Under the pieces are notes generated by a model. It searched no databases. It had not been told where the DNA came from and was given only the letters and a program-made list of their open reading frames with translations. 8,015 nt of DNA from Bacillota bacterium. Lineage in GTDB: Bacteria; Bacillota; Clostridia; Lachnospirales; Cellulosilyticaceae. The position numbers were made by a program, and so were the translations under genes. Positions 1 through 6,909 of the stretch are shown here, piece after piece. Numbering within the stretch: position 1 is the first letter of the stretch; each line of letters opens with the position of its first letter. The stretch is taken from NCBI GenBank assembly GCA_023412455.1, contig JAEYNQ010000110.1, forward strand, positions 1 to 8,015. The letters are read 5' to 3'.

Positions 1-2
1 TA

Positions 3-26
3 AAAGAATTGGTAAAAGAGCAATGA
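3..26 (+). CDS. possible 3' end of an upstream gene (partial)
   Basis: The first bases can be read as the last seven codons of a gene (KELVKEQ) ending in TGA. The other two + frames also stop quickly, so the choice of frame is weak. Exporter pairs like the one that follows are often preceded by a MarR-type regulator, and a short charged C-terminal tail would suit that. Nothing in these few residues proves it. The bases from here to the exporter start contain no gene and no convincing promoter. Confidence 0.2.
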   Translation, partial: KELVKEQ

Positions 27-106
27 TATAAAATATTTTGCCTTCAAATGAGCATACTAAAAAGAGGATTATTAAAGGATTATTAGTTGAATAAGTAGAA
101 TTTAAT

Positions 107-111
107 GGAGG
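107..111 (+). promoter_or_regulatory. Shine-Dalgarno site deciding the start of the first exporter gene
   Basis: GGAGG lies 1 base before the ATG at 113 but 7 bases before the ATG at 119. Normal spacing favours 119 as the true start, which removes two residues (Met-Arg) from the longest reading. Confidence 0.6.
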
Positions 112-118
112 CATGAGG

Positions 119-1852
119 ATGAGACGATTATTAAAGTATCTAAAACCCTATATAGGTTTTATTTTAATAGCTATTGCTTTACTTTTTGGGCAAGCTATGT
201 GTGAATTAGCACTACCTGACTACATGTCAAATATTGTAAATAGAGGTATTGTAGCTAGAGATAGTGGGTACGTTCTTAAAGTAGGAGGCTTTATGCTCCT
301 TGTTTCTTTAGGGAGTATACTATGTGCTATAAGTGTGGGTTTTATTGCTGCTAGAGTAGCAGCTAGTGTTGCTCAGAAAGTACGCCAAGACCTATTCAAG
401 AAAGTAGTAAGCTTTTCAAATGCAGAATTTGATAAGTTCTCAACAGCTACTCTTATTACAAGAACAACAAATGATGTGACACAAGTTCAAACATTAATAT
501 TTGTAATGATTCGAATGTTATTTTACAGCCCAATTATGGGAGTGGGTGGGGCTTCTAAAGCCTTATCAAAGGATGTGTCTATGTCTTGGATTATAGTTAT
601 TGCTATTATTATCTTAATGGGATTCATAGTCATTATTTTTTCATTAGCCATACCTCGTTTTAAAAAAATTCAAAAGCTTATTGACCGCTTAAATTTAGTA
701 ATAAGAGAAGAATTATCAGGTATGCTCGTTATACGGGCCTTTAATAAACAGGCCTTTGAAGAGGAACGGTTTGATAAAGTGAATGAAGGATTAACCAGAA
801 CACAACTGTTTGTTAATCGCACTATGAATCTTCTAGTGCCTGCTATGATGCTTCTTATGAATTTATCAAGTGTTTTAATTGTATGGGTAGGCGCCCAACA
901 AATCGCAAATTTGCAAATTCAAGTAGGAGATATGATGGCATTTATGCAGTATGCCATGCAGATTATTATGTCTTTTTTAATGATTTCCATGCTATTTATT
1001 ATGCTCCCAAGAGCTTCTGTTTCAGCTGGACGAATAGCAGAAGTACTGGAAATACCATTAGCTATTAAGGAACCTACAGCACCTATTTTACTTCCAGAGA
1101 AGGTCAAAGGAGTTGTAGAATTTAGAAATGTATATTTTAGGTATCCAGGGGCAGAAGAAGATGCTCTTCGGGACATTAGTTTTACGGCACAACCAGGTCA
1201 AACTACAGCATTTATTGGAGCTACAGGTAGTGGTAAGTCGACGCTTATTCATCTTATTCCACGCTTTTATGATGTAACGCAAGGGGAAGTGTTAATTGAT
1301 GGCATCGATGTTAGACAAATAAGAGAACATGATTTGCGAGAACAAATGGGTTATGTTCCTCAAAAGGCTATTTTGTTTTCTGGAACAATCCAAGATAATC
1401 TTGCTTATAAAAAGAAAAACTTCTCACAGGAGCTACTAGAAACTGCAGTAGAAGTAGCCCAAGCTAAAGAATTTATCGAGAGTAATGAAGAAAGATATAG
1501 CCGAGAAATTTCACAAGGAGGAAGCAATGTATCCGGAGGGCAGAAACAACGCCTTTCTATTGCAAGAGCTTTAGTGAAGCAACCGCCAATTTATATTTTT
1601 GATGATAGTTTTTCAGCACTAGATTTCAAGACAGATGCGCTTCTAAGGGCAGCACTTAAGAAGGAGACTAAAGAGAGTACGGTACTAATTGTGGCACAAC
1701 GTATTAGTACTATTCGTCATGCAGAGCAAATTATCGTATTAGATGAAGGGACTATTGTAGGTAAAGGAACCCATGAAGAGCTTATGGCATCTTGTAAAAT
1801 CTACAGGGAGATAGCCTGTTCACAATTAGCACAGGAGGAATTGGCGCAATGA
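119..1852 (+). CDS. heterodimeric ABC exporter, half-transporter with degenerate ATP site (BmrC/TM287-like)
   Basis: Multidrug/lipid-type ABC exporter half, 577 residues, membrane domain followed by ATPase domain. Residues about 1-310 contain six hydrophobic segments (roughly 11-33, 55-78, 125-145, 157-178, 238-260, 278-297). The ATPase domain shows Walker A GATGSGKST (367-375), the Q-loop glutamine (415), a normal signature VSGGQ (471-475) and Walker B IYIFDD. In Walker B an Asp (496) stands where the catalytic Glu is expected. The switch-loop His is replaced by Gln (527, in VAQRIS). Loss of both residues is the known mark of the non-hydrolysing subunit of heterodimeric exporters such as BmrCD, LmrCD and TM287/288. 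The stop codon overlaps the start of the next gene (ATGA), so the two are almost certainly translated together. The substrate cannot be told from sequence. The start was chosen by Shine-Dalgarno spacing. Confidence 0.95.
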   Translation: MRRLLKYLKPYIGFILIAIALLFGQAMCELALPDYMSNIVNRGIVARDSGYVLKVGGFMLLVSLGSILCAISVGFIAARVAASVAQKVRQDLFKKVVSFSNAEFDKFSTATLITRTTNDVTQVQTLIFVMIRMLFYSPIMGVGGASKALSKDVSMSWIIVIAIIILMGFIVIIFSLAIPRFKKIQKLIDRLNLVIREELSGMLVIRAFNKQAFEEERFDKVNEGLTRTQLFVNRTMNLLVPAMMLLMNLSSVLIVWVGAQQIANLQIQVGDMMAFMQYAMQIIMSFLMISMLFIMLPRASVSAGRIAEVLEIPLAIKEPTAPILLPEKVKGVVEFRNVYFRYPGAEEDALRDISFTAQPGQTTAFIGATGSGKSTLIHLIPRFYDVTQGEVLIDGIDVRQIREHDLREQMGYVPQKAILFSGTIQDNLAYKKKNFSQELLETAVEVAQAKEFIESNEERYSREISQGGSNVSGGQKQRLSIARALVKQPPIYIFDDSFSALDFKTDALLRAALKKETKESTVLIVAQRISTIRHAEQIIVLDEGTIVGKGTHEELMASCKIYREIACSQLAQEELAQ

Positions 1853-3705
1853 GTAAGCAGAATGGAATAAAAGAGCACCAGGGAAATCATAGAGGACCAA
1901 TGGGTGGAGGACACATGAAGTTTAGTGGGGAAAAAGCCAGGGACTTTAAGGGAACTATGAAGAAACTTATAATTTACTTAAGTAAATATAAATGGGGAAT
2001 CCTAACAGTCGTTATTTTTGCAATTAGCTCTACCTTATTCTCCATTATCGGTCCTTCTATATTAGGGCAGGCTACAAGTAAGCTTTTTGAGGCAATGATA
2101 GTTTATATGCAAACAGGGATCATTAAAGTAGATTTTCATTTTATAGGAAGATGCCTCGCACTCCTTATTATGCTCTATGGACTTGCAGCTGTCTTTAGCT
2201 ATATTCAGGGCTGGAAGATGGTGGGGATTTCTAATAGGGTCACTTATGAGATGAGGCGTGATATTTCGCAAAAAATAAATCGTTTACCTCTTAGGTATTT
2301 TGATAAGCAAACACATGGAGAAGTATTATCACGTATCACAAATGATGTAGATACAGTAAGTCAAACATTAAATCAAAGTTTAACACAAATTATAACATCC
2401 ATAGCTACAGTGATGGGTGTGCTTGTAATGATGATAAGAATTAGTATTCTTATGACTTTATCTGCATTAGTTGTTATTCCTCTTTCACTGGTATTTGTCT
2501 TACTTATCGTGAAAGCCTCACAGAAATATTTTATAGAGCAGCAAGCTTATTTAGGTCATATTAATGGTCATATTGAGGAAATGTACTCAGGGCATATAGT
2601 GCTTAAGGCTTTTAATGGAGAAAAAGCGTCTCTTAATAAGTTTAATGATTATAATGATAAATTATATACTTCCGCATGGCGATCTCAATTTTTATCTGGA
2701 TTAATGATGCCTATTATGAGTTTTGTAGGTAATGTGGGTTATGTATTAGTATGTATATTAGGAGGGTACTTAGCCATTAAGCAAAGCATTCAGGTAGGTG
2801 ATATTCAAGCCTTTATCCAGTATATGCGTTCCTTTACTCAACCTATTTCCCAATTAGCCAATATTTCCAATGTCTTTCAGTCTACAGCAGCTGCAGCAGA
2901 ACGTGTTTTTGAGTTTCTAGCGGAAGAAGAGGAAAAAGAAGGGACAAAAAGTCCTATAGGAATAGAAAAGATAGAGGGACATGTCAGCTTTGAAGATGTA
3001 AGCTTTGGGTATAGTCAGGATAAGTTAATTATTGAAAATTTTTCAGCAGATATACAACAAGGTAAAAAAGTGGCTATTGTAGGGCCTACAGGAGCAGGAA
3101 AAACTACTATTGTTAAATTATTAATGCGCTTTTATGAATTGAATAAAGGAAAGATCCGGATTGATGGATATAATATTTGTGATTTTACCCGTAAAGACTT
3201 AAGAGATTTATTTGGAATAGTACTTCAAGATACCTGGCTTTATAATGGAACTATAATGGAAAATATTCGCTATGGCAAGTCTGGAGCAACAGATGAAGAA
3301 GTCATTAGAGCAGCTAAAGCTGCCCATGTAGATAGCTTTATACGTACTTTGCCAGAAGGCTACCACATGGAGCTTAATGAAGAAGCAGATAATGTTTCAC
3401 AGGGACAAAGGCAACTATTAACTATTGCACGCGCTATTTTAGCTGACCCCAAAATTCTTATTTTAGATGAAGCCACCAGTTCAGTAGATACACGTACGGA
3501 AGTACTGATTCAAAAAGCCATGGAAACGCTGATGAAGGGTAGAACAAGCTTTGTTATTGCCCATCGTTTGTCTACTATTAAGGATGCAGATTTAATTCTT
3601 GTTATGAAAGACGGAGATATTGTTGAACAAGGAACTCATAAAGAACTTTTACAAAAAGGTGATTTTTACGCCAACCTCTATAATAGCCAATTTGCAATCT
3701 CTTAA
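1849..3705 (+). CDS. heterodimeric ABC exporter, half-transporter with catalytic ATP site (BmrD/TM288-like)
   Basis: Second exporter half, 618 residues. AGGAGG at 1833-1838, inside the previous gene, lies 10 bases before the ATG. The N-terminus carries a soluble Gly/His/Met-rich extension of about 35 residues (GPMGGGHM at 16-23), which I recall as common in this clostridial subfamily. Six membrane segments follow (roughly 49-75, 100-120, 178-197, 200-222, 283-308 and a weaker one near 320-345). The ATPase domain has Walker A GPTGAGKTT (412-420), Q-loop Gln 460, Walker B ILILDE with the catalytic Glu at 541, and switch His 572. Its signature is altered to VSQGQ (516-520). In the dimer that signature would face the defective Walker site of the partner, giving one dead and one working ATP site. 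It probably acts in the cytoplasmic membrane as an obligate partner of the preceding protein; the exported compound is unknown. A terminator follows immediately. Confidence 0.95.
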   Translation: MSKQNGIKEHQGNHRGPMGGGHMKFSGEKARDFKGTMKKLIIYLSKYKWGILTVVIFAISSTLFSIIGPSILGQATSKLFEAMIVYMQTGIIKVDFHFIGRCLALLIMLYGLAAVFSYIQGWKMVGISNRVTYEMRRDISQKINRLPLRYFDKQTHGEVLSRITNDVDTVSQTLNQSLTQIITSIATVMGVLVMMIRISILMTLSALVVIPLSLVFVLLIVKASQKYFIEQQAYLGHINGHIEEMYSGHIVLKAFNGEKASLNKFNDYNDKLYTSAWRSQFLSGLMMPIMSFVGNVGYVLVCILGGYLAIKQSIQVGDIQAFIQYMRSFTQPISQLANISNVFQSTAAAAERVFEFLAEEEEKEGTKSPIGIEKIEGHVSFEDVSFGYSQDKLIIENFSADIQQGKKVAIVGPTGAGKTTIVKLLMRFYELNKGKIRIDGYNICDFTRKDLRDLFGIVLQDTWLYNGTIMENIRYGKSGATDEEVIRAAKAAHVDSFIRTLPEGYHMELNEEADNVSQGQRQLLTIARAILADPKILILDEATSSVDTRTEVLIQKAMETLMKGRTSFVIAHRLSTIKDADLILVMKDGDIVEQGTHKELLQKGDFYANLYNSQFAIS

Positions 3706-3731
3706 AGAGCCAGTCTATCAGCTGGCTTTTA
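3704..3731 (+). terminator. intrinsic terminator of the exporter operon
   Basis: A stem AGCCAG (3708-3713) pairs with CTGGCT (3722-3727) around an 8-base loop and can be extended by A-U/G-U pairs. It is followed by a short T run. It begins at the stop codon of the second exporter gene. Confidence 0.8.
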
Positions 3732-3757
3732 CAAAACTTCCACTAACTTTAGGGATT

Positions 3758-3834
3758 TTAGGGACAGTTCACATACTTCCAGGAGTCGGAGAGATTTAGG
3801 GGACAGTTCATGAATTTAGACAAGAGACAGTTCA
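3758..3834 (+). repeat. cluster of three GGGACAGTTC repeats before the transposase
   Basis: Exact cores lie at 3761-3770 and 3800-3809. A variant (GAGACAGTTC) lies at 3824-3833. The first copy has the extended form TTAGGGACAGTTCA at 3758-3771. All three read in the same direction as the transposase gene that follows, and are spaced 39 and 24 bases apart. They sit just behind the exporter terminator. The same motif recurs in the opposite orientation further along the window. Confidence 0.8.
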
Positions 3835-3864
3835 TATATTTTGCATAGTATCTAAATTTTAACG

Positions 3865-3898
3865 TTTAAAATATGAAAAGCATGTTCATACTTTTAAA
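3865..3898. repeat. imperfect hairpin just upstream of the transposase gene
   Basis: Bases 3865-3877 pair with 3885-3898 over 13 base pairs with one bulged C (3891), leaving a 7-base loop AAGCATG. It ends 12 bases before the ribosome binding site of the transposase. It could be a left-end hairpin bound by the Y1 nuclease or a structure in the mRNA leader. There is no T run suited to termination. Confidence 0.55.
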
Positions 3899-3910
3899 AA
3901 TATAGAACTT

Positions 3911-3916
3911 AGGAGG
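3911..3916 (+). promoter_or_regulatory. Shine-Dalgarno site deciding the transposase start
   Basis: AGGAGG abuts the ATG at 3917 with no spacer but lies 6 bases before the ATG at 3923. The latter also gives the family-typical opening MPRAARV, so 3923 is the preferred start. Confidence 0.75.
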
Positions 3917-3922
3917 ATGAAT

Positions 3923-4816
3923 ATGCCAAGAGCTGCAAGAGTAAAACAAGTAGATGCAATGTATCATATTATGGTTAGAAGTATTTCAGAGGTACTTTTA
4001 TACAAGGAAGAAGAGGACAAAGAGAAATATATTAGTTTTATAACCTATGCTCAGAAAAAATATTATTTTAAGATCTATGTGTTCTGCTTGATGGATAATC
4101 ACGCTCATTTTATTTTGGATCCAATGGGTGCTGATTTATCAAAGATTATGCACTATATAAATATGCAATATGCTACCTACTATAATGAAAAATATAATAG
4201 AATAGGACCTGTATTTCAAGGAAGATTCAAGAGTGAGATTATTGATTCAGACACATATTTTATTAATGCATCCGTCTATATTCATGGAAACCCCAAAGAT
4301 TTAAAATTCTATAATAAAAATATTCAAGAATATACCTATTCTAGTTTATATGACTATATGTATGGAACCAATCGCTTTGGAATTATAGATAAGTCATTTT
4401 TAAGCCGTTTAATAGACTTTACAATCAAGTCTAATCTATTAAATTATGTAGAAAGCTGTATAAAATATACAGTAGAGGGAGAAATTGCATGTGTAATGGA
4501 ATTTAAGCCAGAGGAGAATGAGTATAGAAGTGAGTGGCATATTATTATCAGAGATACAACGCCTAAGGACATAATAAATACAGTAGCTTGCCATTATCAC
4601 ATGACTTTTAATGATATCTATAATAAGAGAAGGAAAGAATATATGGAATTTAGATGTGTATGCTGTTACTTAATGAGTTGTTTTTGCGATATTTCTCAAA
4701 AAGTAATTGCTCTGATATTGGGAAATATTTCGCAATCTTCTATTTCTAGATTAATAGACAGGGGAATAGAATATATGCATAATCAAAGAGAATTATTAAA
4801 CACACTCCTGATCTAA
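3923..4816 (+). CDS. REP-associated tyrosine transposase (RAYT, Y1_Tnp family) with DnaA domain IV-like C-terminus
   Basis: Single-strand DNA nuclease of the IS200/IS605-related Y1 superfamily, 297 residues from the preferred start. It opens with MPRAARV and a YHIMVRS strand, as RAYTs do. The metal-binding HxH pair is at residues 60 and 62 (DNHAHFIL). The conserved VFQGRF lies at 97-102, and the likely catalytic tyrosine is Tyr119 in YIHGNP. Residues about 213-285 look like DnaA domain IV: a helix, then an RRK(E) turn near 236-239, a YL-containing helix near 249, and an IAxxxG-then-SxSxxSRLI helix-turn-helix (262-279). This would serve as a sequence-specific DNA reader. The gene stands alone, is not interrupted, and lies among copies of a short repeat that it may recognise. 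RAYTs are usually domesticated, single-copy and not flanked by full IS ends, which fits here. Confidence 0.9.
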   Translation: MPRAARVKQVDAMYHIMVRSISEVLLYKEEEDKEKYISFITYAQKKYYFKIYVFCLMDNHAHFILDPMGADLSKIMHYINMQYATYYNEKYNRIGPVFQGRFKSEIIDSDTYFINASVYIHGNPKDLKFYNKNIQEYTYSSLYDYMYGTNRFGIIDKSFLSRLIDFTIKSNLLNYVESCIKYTVEGEIACVMEFKPEENEYRSEWHIIIRDTTPKDIINTVACHYHMTFNDIYNKRRKEYMEFRCVCCYLMSCFCDISQKVIALILGNISQSSISRLIDRGIEYMHNQRELLNTLLI

Positions 4817-4832
4817 TTTTACAATACAGAAA

Positions 4833-4866
4833 GGCATAATAAATGAACAGGTTTATTTAGTATGCC
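4833..4866. repeat. hairpin just downstream of the transposase gene
   Basis: GGCATA (4833-4838) pairs with TATGCC (4861-4866). After one A/G mismatch the stem continues with about seven A-U/G-U pairs. It starts 16 bases after the transposase stop codon. No T run follows on the + strand, so a terminator is less likely than a right-end hairpin or an mRNA 3' structure. Confidence 0.5.
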
Positions 4867-4916
4867 CACAATTAGGAAGTAGATTAAAATGGGGGACTTA
4901 GAGATTAAATACTCAT

Positions 4917-4944
4917 AAAGAGAGAGTAATAAAGAGAGAGTAAT
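4917..4944. repeat. 14-base tandem repeat, two copies
   Basis: The unit AAAGAGAGAGTAAT occurs perfectly at 4917-4930 and 4931-4944. It is a simple purine-rich tandem duplication in non-coding DNA. Confidence 0.8.
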
Positions 4945-5067
4945 AATATAAAGAATTATATAACTTGGAAATGAATTTAAGTGTAAGGAGGCAAAATGTA
5001 TAAGCGTGAAAGATTCACTTACCTCACATAAAGCCTATGAATGAAAGGTTCCTTAAGCCTATAAATG

Positions 5068-5081
5068 TGAACTGTCCCTTG
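5068..5081 (-). repeat. GGGACAGTTC repeat, inverted copy downstream of the transposase
   Basis: The + strand reads TGAACTGTCCCTTG with an exact core at 5069-5078. It is the mirror orientation of the cluster before the transposase and directly follows the second 13-base direct repeat ending at 5067. Confidence 0.8.
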
Positions 5082-5140
5082 TGTATTTGATTTTTTTGAG
5101 TTTTTGGTAGGGAGAGAGAATAAGAGTAAAGGAAGGGAAG

Positions 5141-5181
5141 GAAAAAAAGGAGAAATAGCAAGTAAGTGGCTATTTTCTCCT
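5141..5181 (-). terminator. intrinsic terminator of the ABC-F gene
   Basis: On the minus strand a 12-base-pair stem (5169-5181 with 5148-5159, one bulged base) has a 9-base loop and is followed by a run of seven T's (5142-5148). It begins seven bases after the ABC-F stop codon. This is a textbook strong intrinsic terminator. Confidence 0.9.
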
Positions 5182-5187
5182 CTAATA

Positions 5188-6744
5188 TTAAATAATTTTG
5201 GTTGTCCAATCTTCTACATTCCAAACATCTGTTATAAAGCTTTGATAAAAGTATGGTTCATGACAAACTAAAAGAACGGTTCCTTTGAACTCACGAATGG
5301 CTTTTTCAAGCTCATCTTTAGCTTCAGGATCTAAATGGTTGGTAGGCTCATCAAGGATGAGTAAGTTAAGCTCTTCCATGAGTAATTTGCAAAGGCGTAC
5401 TTTTGCATTTTCTCCACCAGAAAGGACTTTCATAGGACTTGTAATATGATCCGTTGTAAGGCCACATTTAGCAAGTGCTGTACGCACCTCATGATTTGTC
5501 ATAGAAGGATACAAATCCCAGATTTCTTCTAAAGCTGTACGGGTATTAGTACGACTATCTTCTTGTTCAAAATAGCCATATTTTACATTTTCACCAAACT
5601 CTACTTTACCAGAAATAGGATCAATAAGGCCAAGTAAAGTTTTAAGTAGAGTAGATTTTCCTAATCCGTTGACACCACAAATAGCTACTTTTTGACCACG
5701 TTCTAGCTTAAAGGTAAGTGGACTTGTAAGAGGAGAATCATAACCAATAACTAAATCATCTGCCTCAATTAAGAAGCGACTAGGAGCTTTATAAGACTTG
5801 AAGTTAAAGATAGGTTTAGGCTTTTCCTGTATCTTTTCAATAATGTCCATCTTATCCAGTTGTTTTTGACGGCTTTTGGCCATGCCTGTAGTAGCTACAC
5901 GAGCCTTATTGCGTGCAATGAAATCTTCAAGTTTATCAATTTCTTTTTGTTGACGTTCATAAGCTTGTTCTAATTGACGCTTTTTGAGCTCATAGAGGCG
6001 TTGGAAATCATCATAGTTTCCTACGTAGCGTGTAAGTTCACAATTTTCCACATGATAAATAAGGTTGCACACTGCATTAATAAATGGAATATCATGAGAA
6101 ACTAAAATGAAGGCATTCTCATAGTTTTGTAAATAACGGGTAAGCCATTCTATATGATTTTCATCTAAATAGTTAGTAGGCTCGTCTAATATAAGAATAG
6201 TAGGATTTTCTAACAGAAGCTTTGTTAAAAGGACTTTTGTTCGTTGACCACCACTGAGCTCATCTACTTTTCGGTCAAGTCCAATATCTCCTAGTCCTAG
6301 ACCTTGAGCAACTTCCTCAATTTTTGCATCAAGTGAGTAAAACCCACTTGTATCCAGCATGTTTTGAATTTCTGCAGCATCTTCCATTAGCTTAGCTATT
6401 TGATTATCGTCTGCATCTCCCATATTTTCATAGATAACTAGCATTTCTGTTTCTAACTCAAAAAGATGATTAAAGGCGAGTCTTAAATTTTCTCGTATGG
6501 TGCTACCAGGTTGTAAAACAGAATGTTGATCAAGGTAACCAACAGTTACTCGGTTAGACCATTCAATTGATCCTTCGTCAGGCATTAATTTTCCTGTAAT
6601 AATATTTAAAAAAGTGGATTTTCCCTCTCCATTGGCACCGACTAAGGCCACGTGTTCTCCTTTTAGGAGCCTGAAAGAGACATCTTCTAAAATGCCACGA
6701 GCGCCAAAGCCATGAGTGACATTTTTTACATTTAGTATACTCAT
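5188..6744 (-). CDS. yfmM: ABC-F family ribosome-associated ATPase, YfmM-like
   Basis: Soluble protein of 518 residues with two ATPase domains and no membrane segment, so a translation factor-type ABC-F protein and not a transporter. Domain 1 has Walker A GANGEGKST (36-44), signature LSGGQ (163-167), Walker B LILDEPTNYLD (184-194) and His217. Domain 2 has GVNGLGKST (357-365), signature LSGGE (441-445), LILDEPTNHLD (462-472) and His495. The charged helical linker between them (about 245-315), which in this family reaches toward the P-site tRNA, is present and of normal length. The opening MSILNVKNVTHGFG, the closing EDWTTKII and the total length agree with my memory of Bacillus subtilis YfmM. 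ABC-F proteins bind the ribosomal E site and relieve stalled or drug-blocked ribosomes; which role applies here is not visible. AAGGAG (6752-6757, minus strand) precedes the ATG by 7 bases. It is transcribed alone, with its own terminator. Confidence 0.95.
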   Translation of the reverse strand: MSILNVKNVTHGFGARGILEDVSFRLLKGEHVALVGANGEGKSTFLNIITGKLMPDEGSIEWSNRVTVGYLDQHSVLQPGSTIRENLRLAFNHLFELETEMLVIYENMGDADDNQIAKLMEDAAEIQNMLDTSGFYSLDAKIEEVAQGLGLGDIGLDRKVDELSGGQRTKVLLTKLLLENPTILILDEPTNYLDENHIEWLTRYLQNYENAFILVSHDIPFINAVCNLIYHVENCELTRYVGNYDDFQRLYELKKRQLEQAYERQQKEIDKLEDFIARNKARVATTGMAKSRQKQLDKMDIIEKIQEKPKPIFNFKSYKAPSRFLIEADDLVIGYDSPLTSPLTFKLERGQKVAICGVNGLGKSTLLKTLLGLIDPISGKVEFGENVKYGYFEQEDSRTNTRTALEEIWDLYPSMTNHEVRTALAKCGLTTDHITSPMKVLSGGENAKVRLCKLLMEELNLLILDEPTNHLDPEAKDELEKAIREFKGTVLLVCHEPYFYQSFITDVWNVEDWTTKII

Positions 6745-6909
6745 CTTCTTTCTCCTTAATAAATGGTAACATACATCTTTTTTATGATAATAGAAAAAAT
6801 AGAAAAAGTATAGTGTTTCCTTACTGTAAATTATTTACCTACACAAATTTATTAATTTAGGGTAGAATAAGAAAGTAATACTTCTATTTTGCATAAAGGA
6901 GCGCTAGAA
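6745..6909. other. divergent intergenic region between the ABC-F gene and the orphan gene
   Basis: This AT-rich stretch of 165 bases must hold promoters for both directions. A possible minus-strand -10 element TATACT lies at 6807-6812 and a possible plus-strand TAGAAT at 6863-6868, but neither has a good -35 at the usual distance. On the minus strand a six-codon reading frame (MYVTIY, start at 6776) ends with a TAA that overlaps the ABC-F ribosome binding site. Confidence 0.4.
6895..6901 (+). promoter_or_regulatory. Shine-Dalgarno site deciding the start of the orphan gene
   Basis: AAAGGAG lies 8 bases before the ATG at 6910. A longer reading from TTG at 6889 would put this site inside the gene and leaves no ribosome binding site of its own, so 6910 is preferred. 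Confidence 0.75.

Larger units (their letters stand above)
3761..5078 (+). mobile_element. putative RAYT/REP unit: transposase flanked by inverted short repeats
   Basis: The transposase gene lies between copies of one 10-base motif in inverted orientation: GGGACAGTTC at 3761, 3800 and (variant) 3824 on the left, and GAACTGTCCC at 5069-5078 on the right. Inside these lie an imperfect hairpin on each side of the gene. The limits given are those of the outermost motif copies, not proven element ends. I see no target-site duplication, and none is expected for single-strand Y1 transposition. Confidence 0.4.
4867..5140. other. convergent intergenic region with small repeats and a degenerate mini-ORF
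   Basis: This lies between the ends of the transposase and ABC-F genes and holds no convincing gene. It contains a tandem 14-base repeat, a pair of 13-base direct repeats (AAGCCTATRAATG at 5031-5043 and 5055-5067) and one copy of the GAACTGTCCC motif. A well-placed ribosome binding site (AAGGAGG, 4985-4991) precedes an ATG at 4996 that opens only 11 codons before TAA at 5029. This may be the decayed start of a lost gene. Bases 5100-5150 are purine-rich on the + strand. Confidence 0.6.

Noticed and set aside
883..1282. Short open frames on both strands inside the first exporter gene
   Set aside because: They are antisense or out-of-frame shadows of a well-supported ABC gene, with no conserved motif.
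2062..2271. Antisense open frame inside the second exporter gene
   Set aside because: Shadow of a strong coding region, with no ribosome binding site and no recognisable protein.
3841..3870. Possible promoter TTGCAT / TTTAAA (18-base spacing) for the transposase
   Set aside because: Weak match at the -10, and it overlaps the hairpin stem; AT-rich DNA gives such matches often.
5024..5224. 66-codon minus-strand open frame across the ABC-F end
   Set aside because: It spans the ABC-F terminator hairpin, the motif copy and the direct repeats, overlaps the ABC-F coding end, and shows no protein-family features.
6578..6772. Alternative minus-strand frame over the ABC-F start
   Set aside because: The overlapping frame carries the complete ABC-F Walker A region, so this one is a frame shadow.
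6756..6776. Six-codon leader frame (MYVTIY) on the minus strand ending on the ABC-F ribosome binding site
   Set aside because: Some ABC-F genes are controlled by leader peptides, but this frame has no ribosome binding site of its own, and I see no alternative anti-terminator hairpins between it and the gene.
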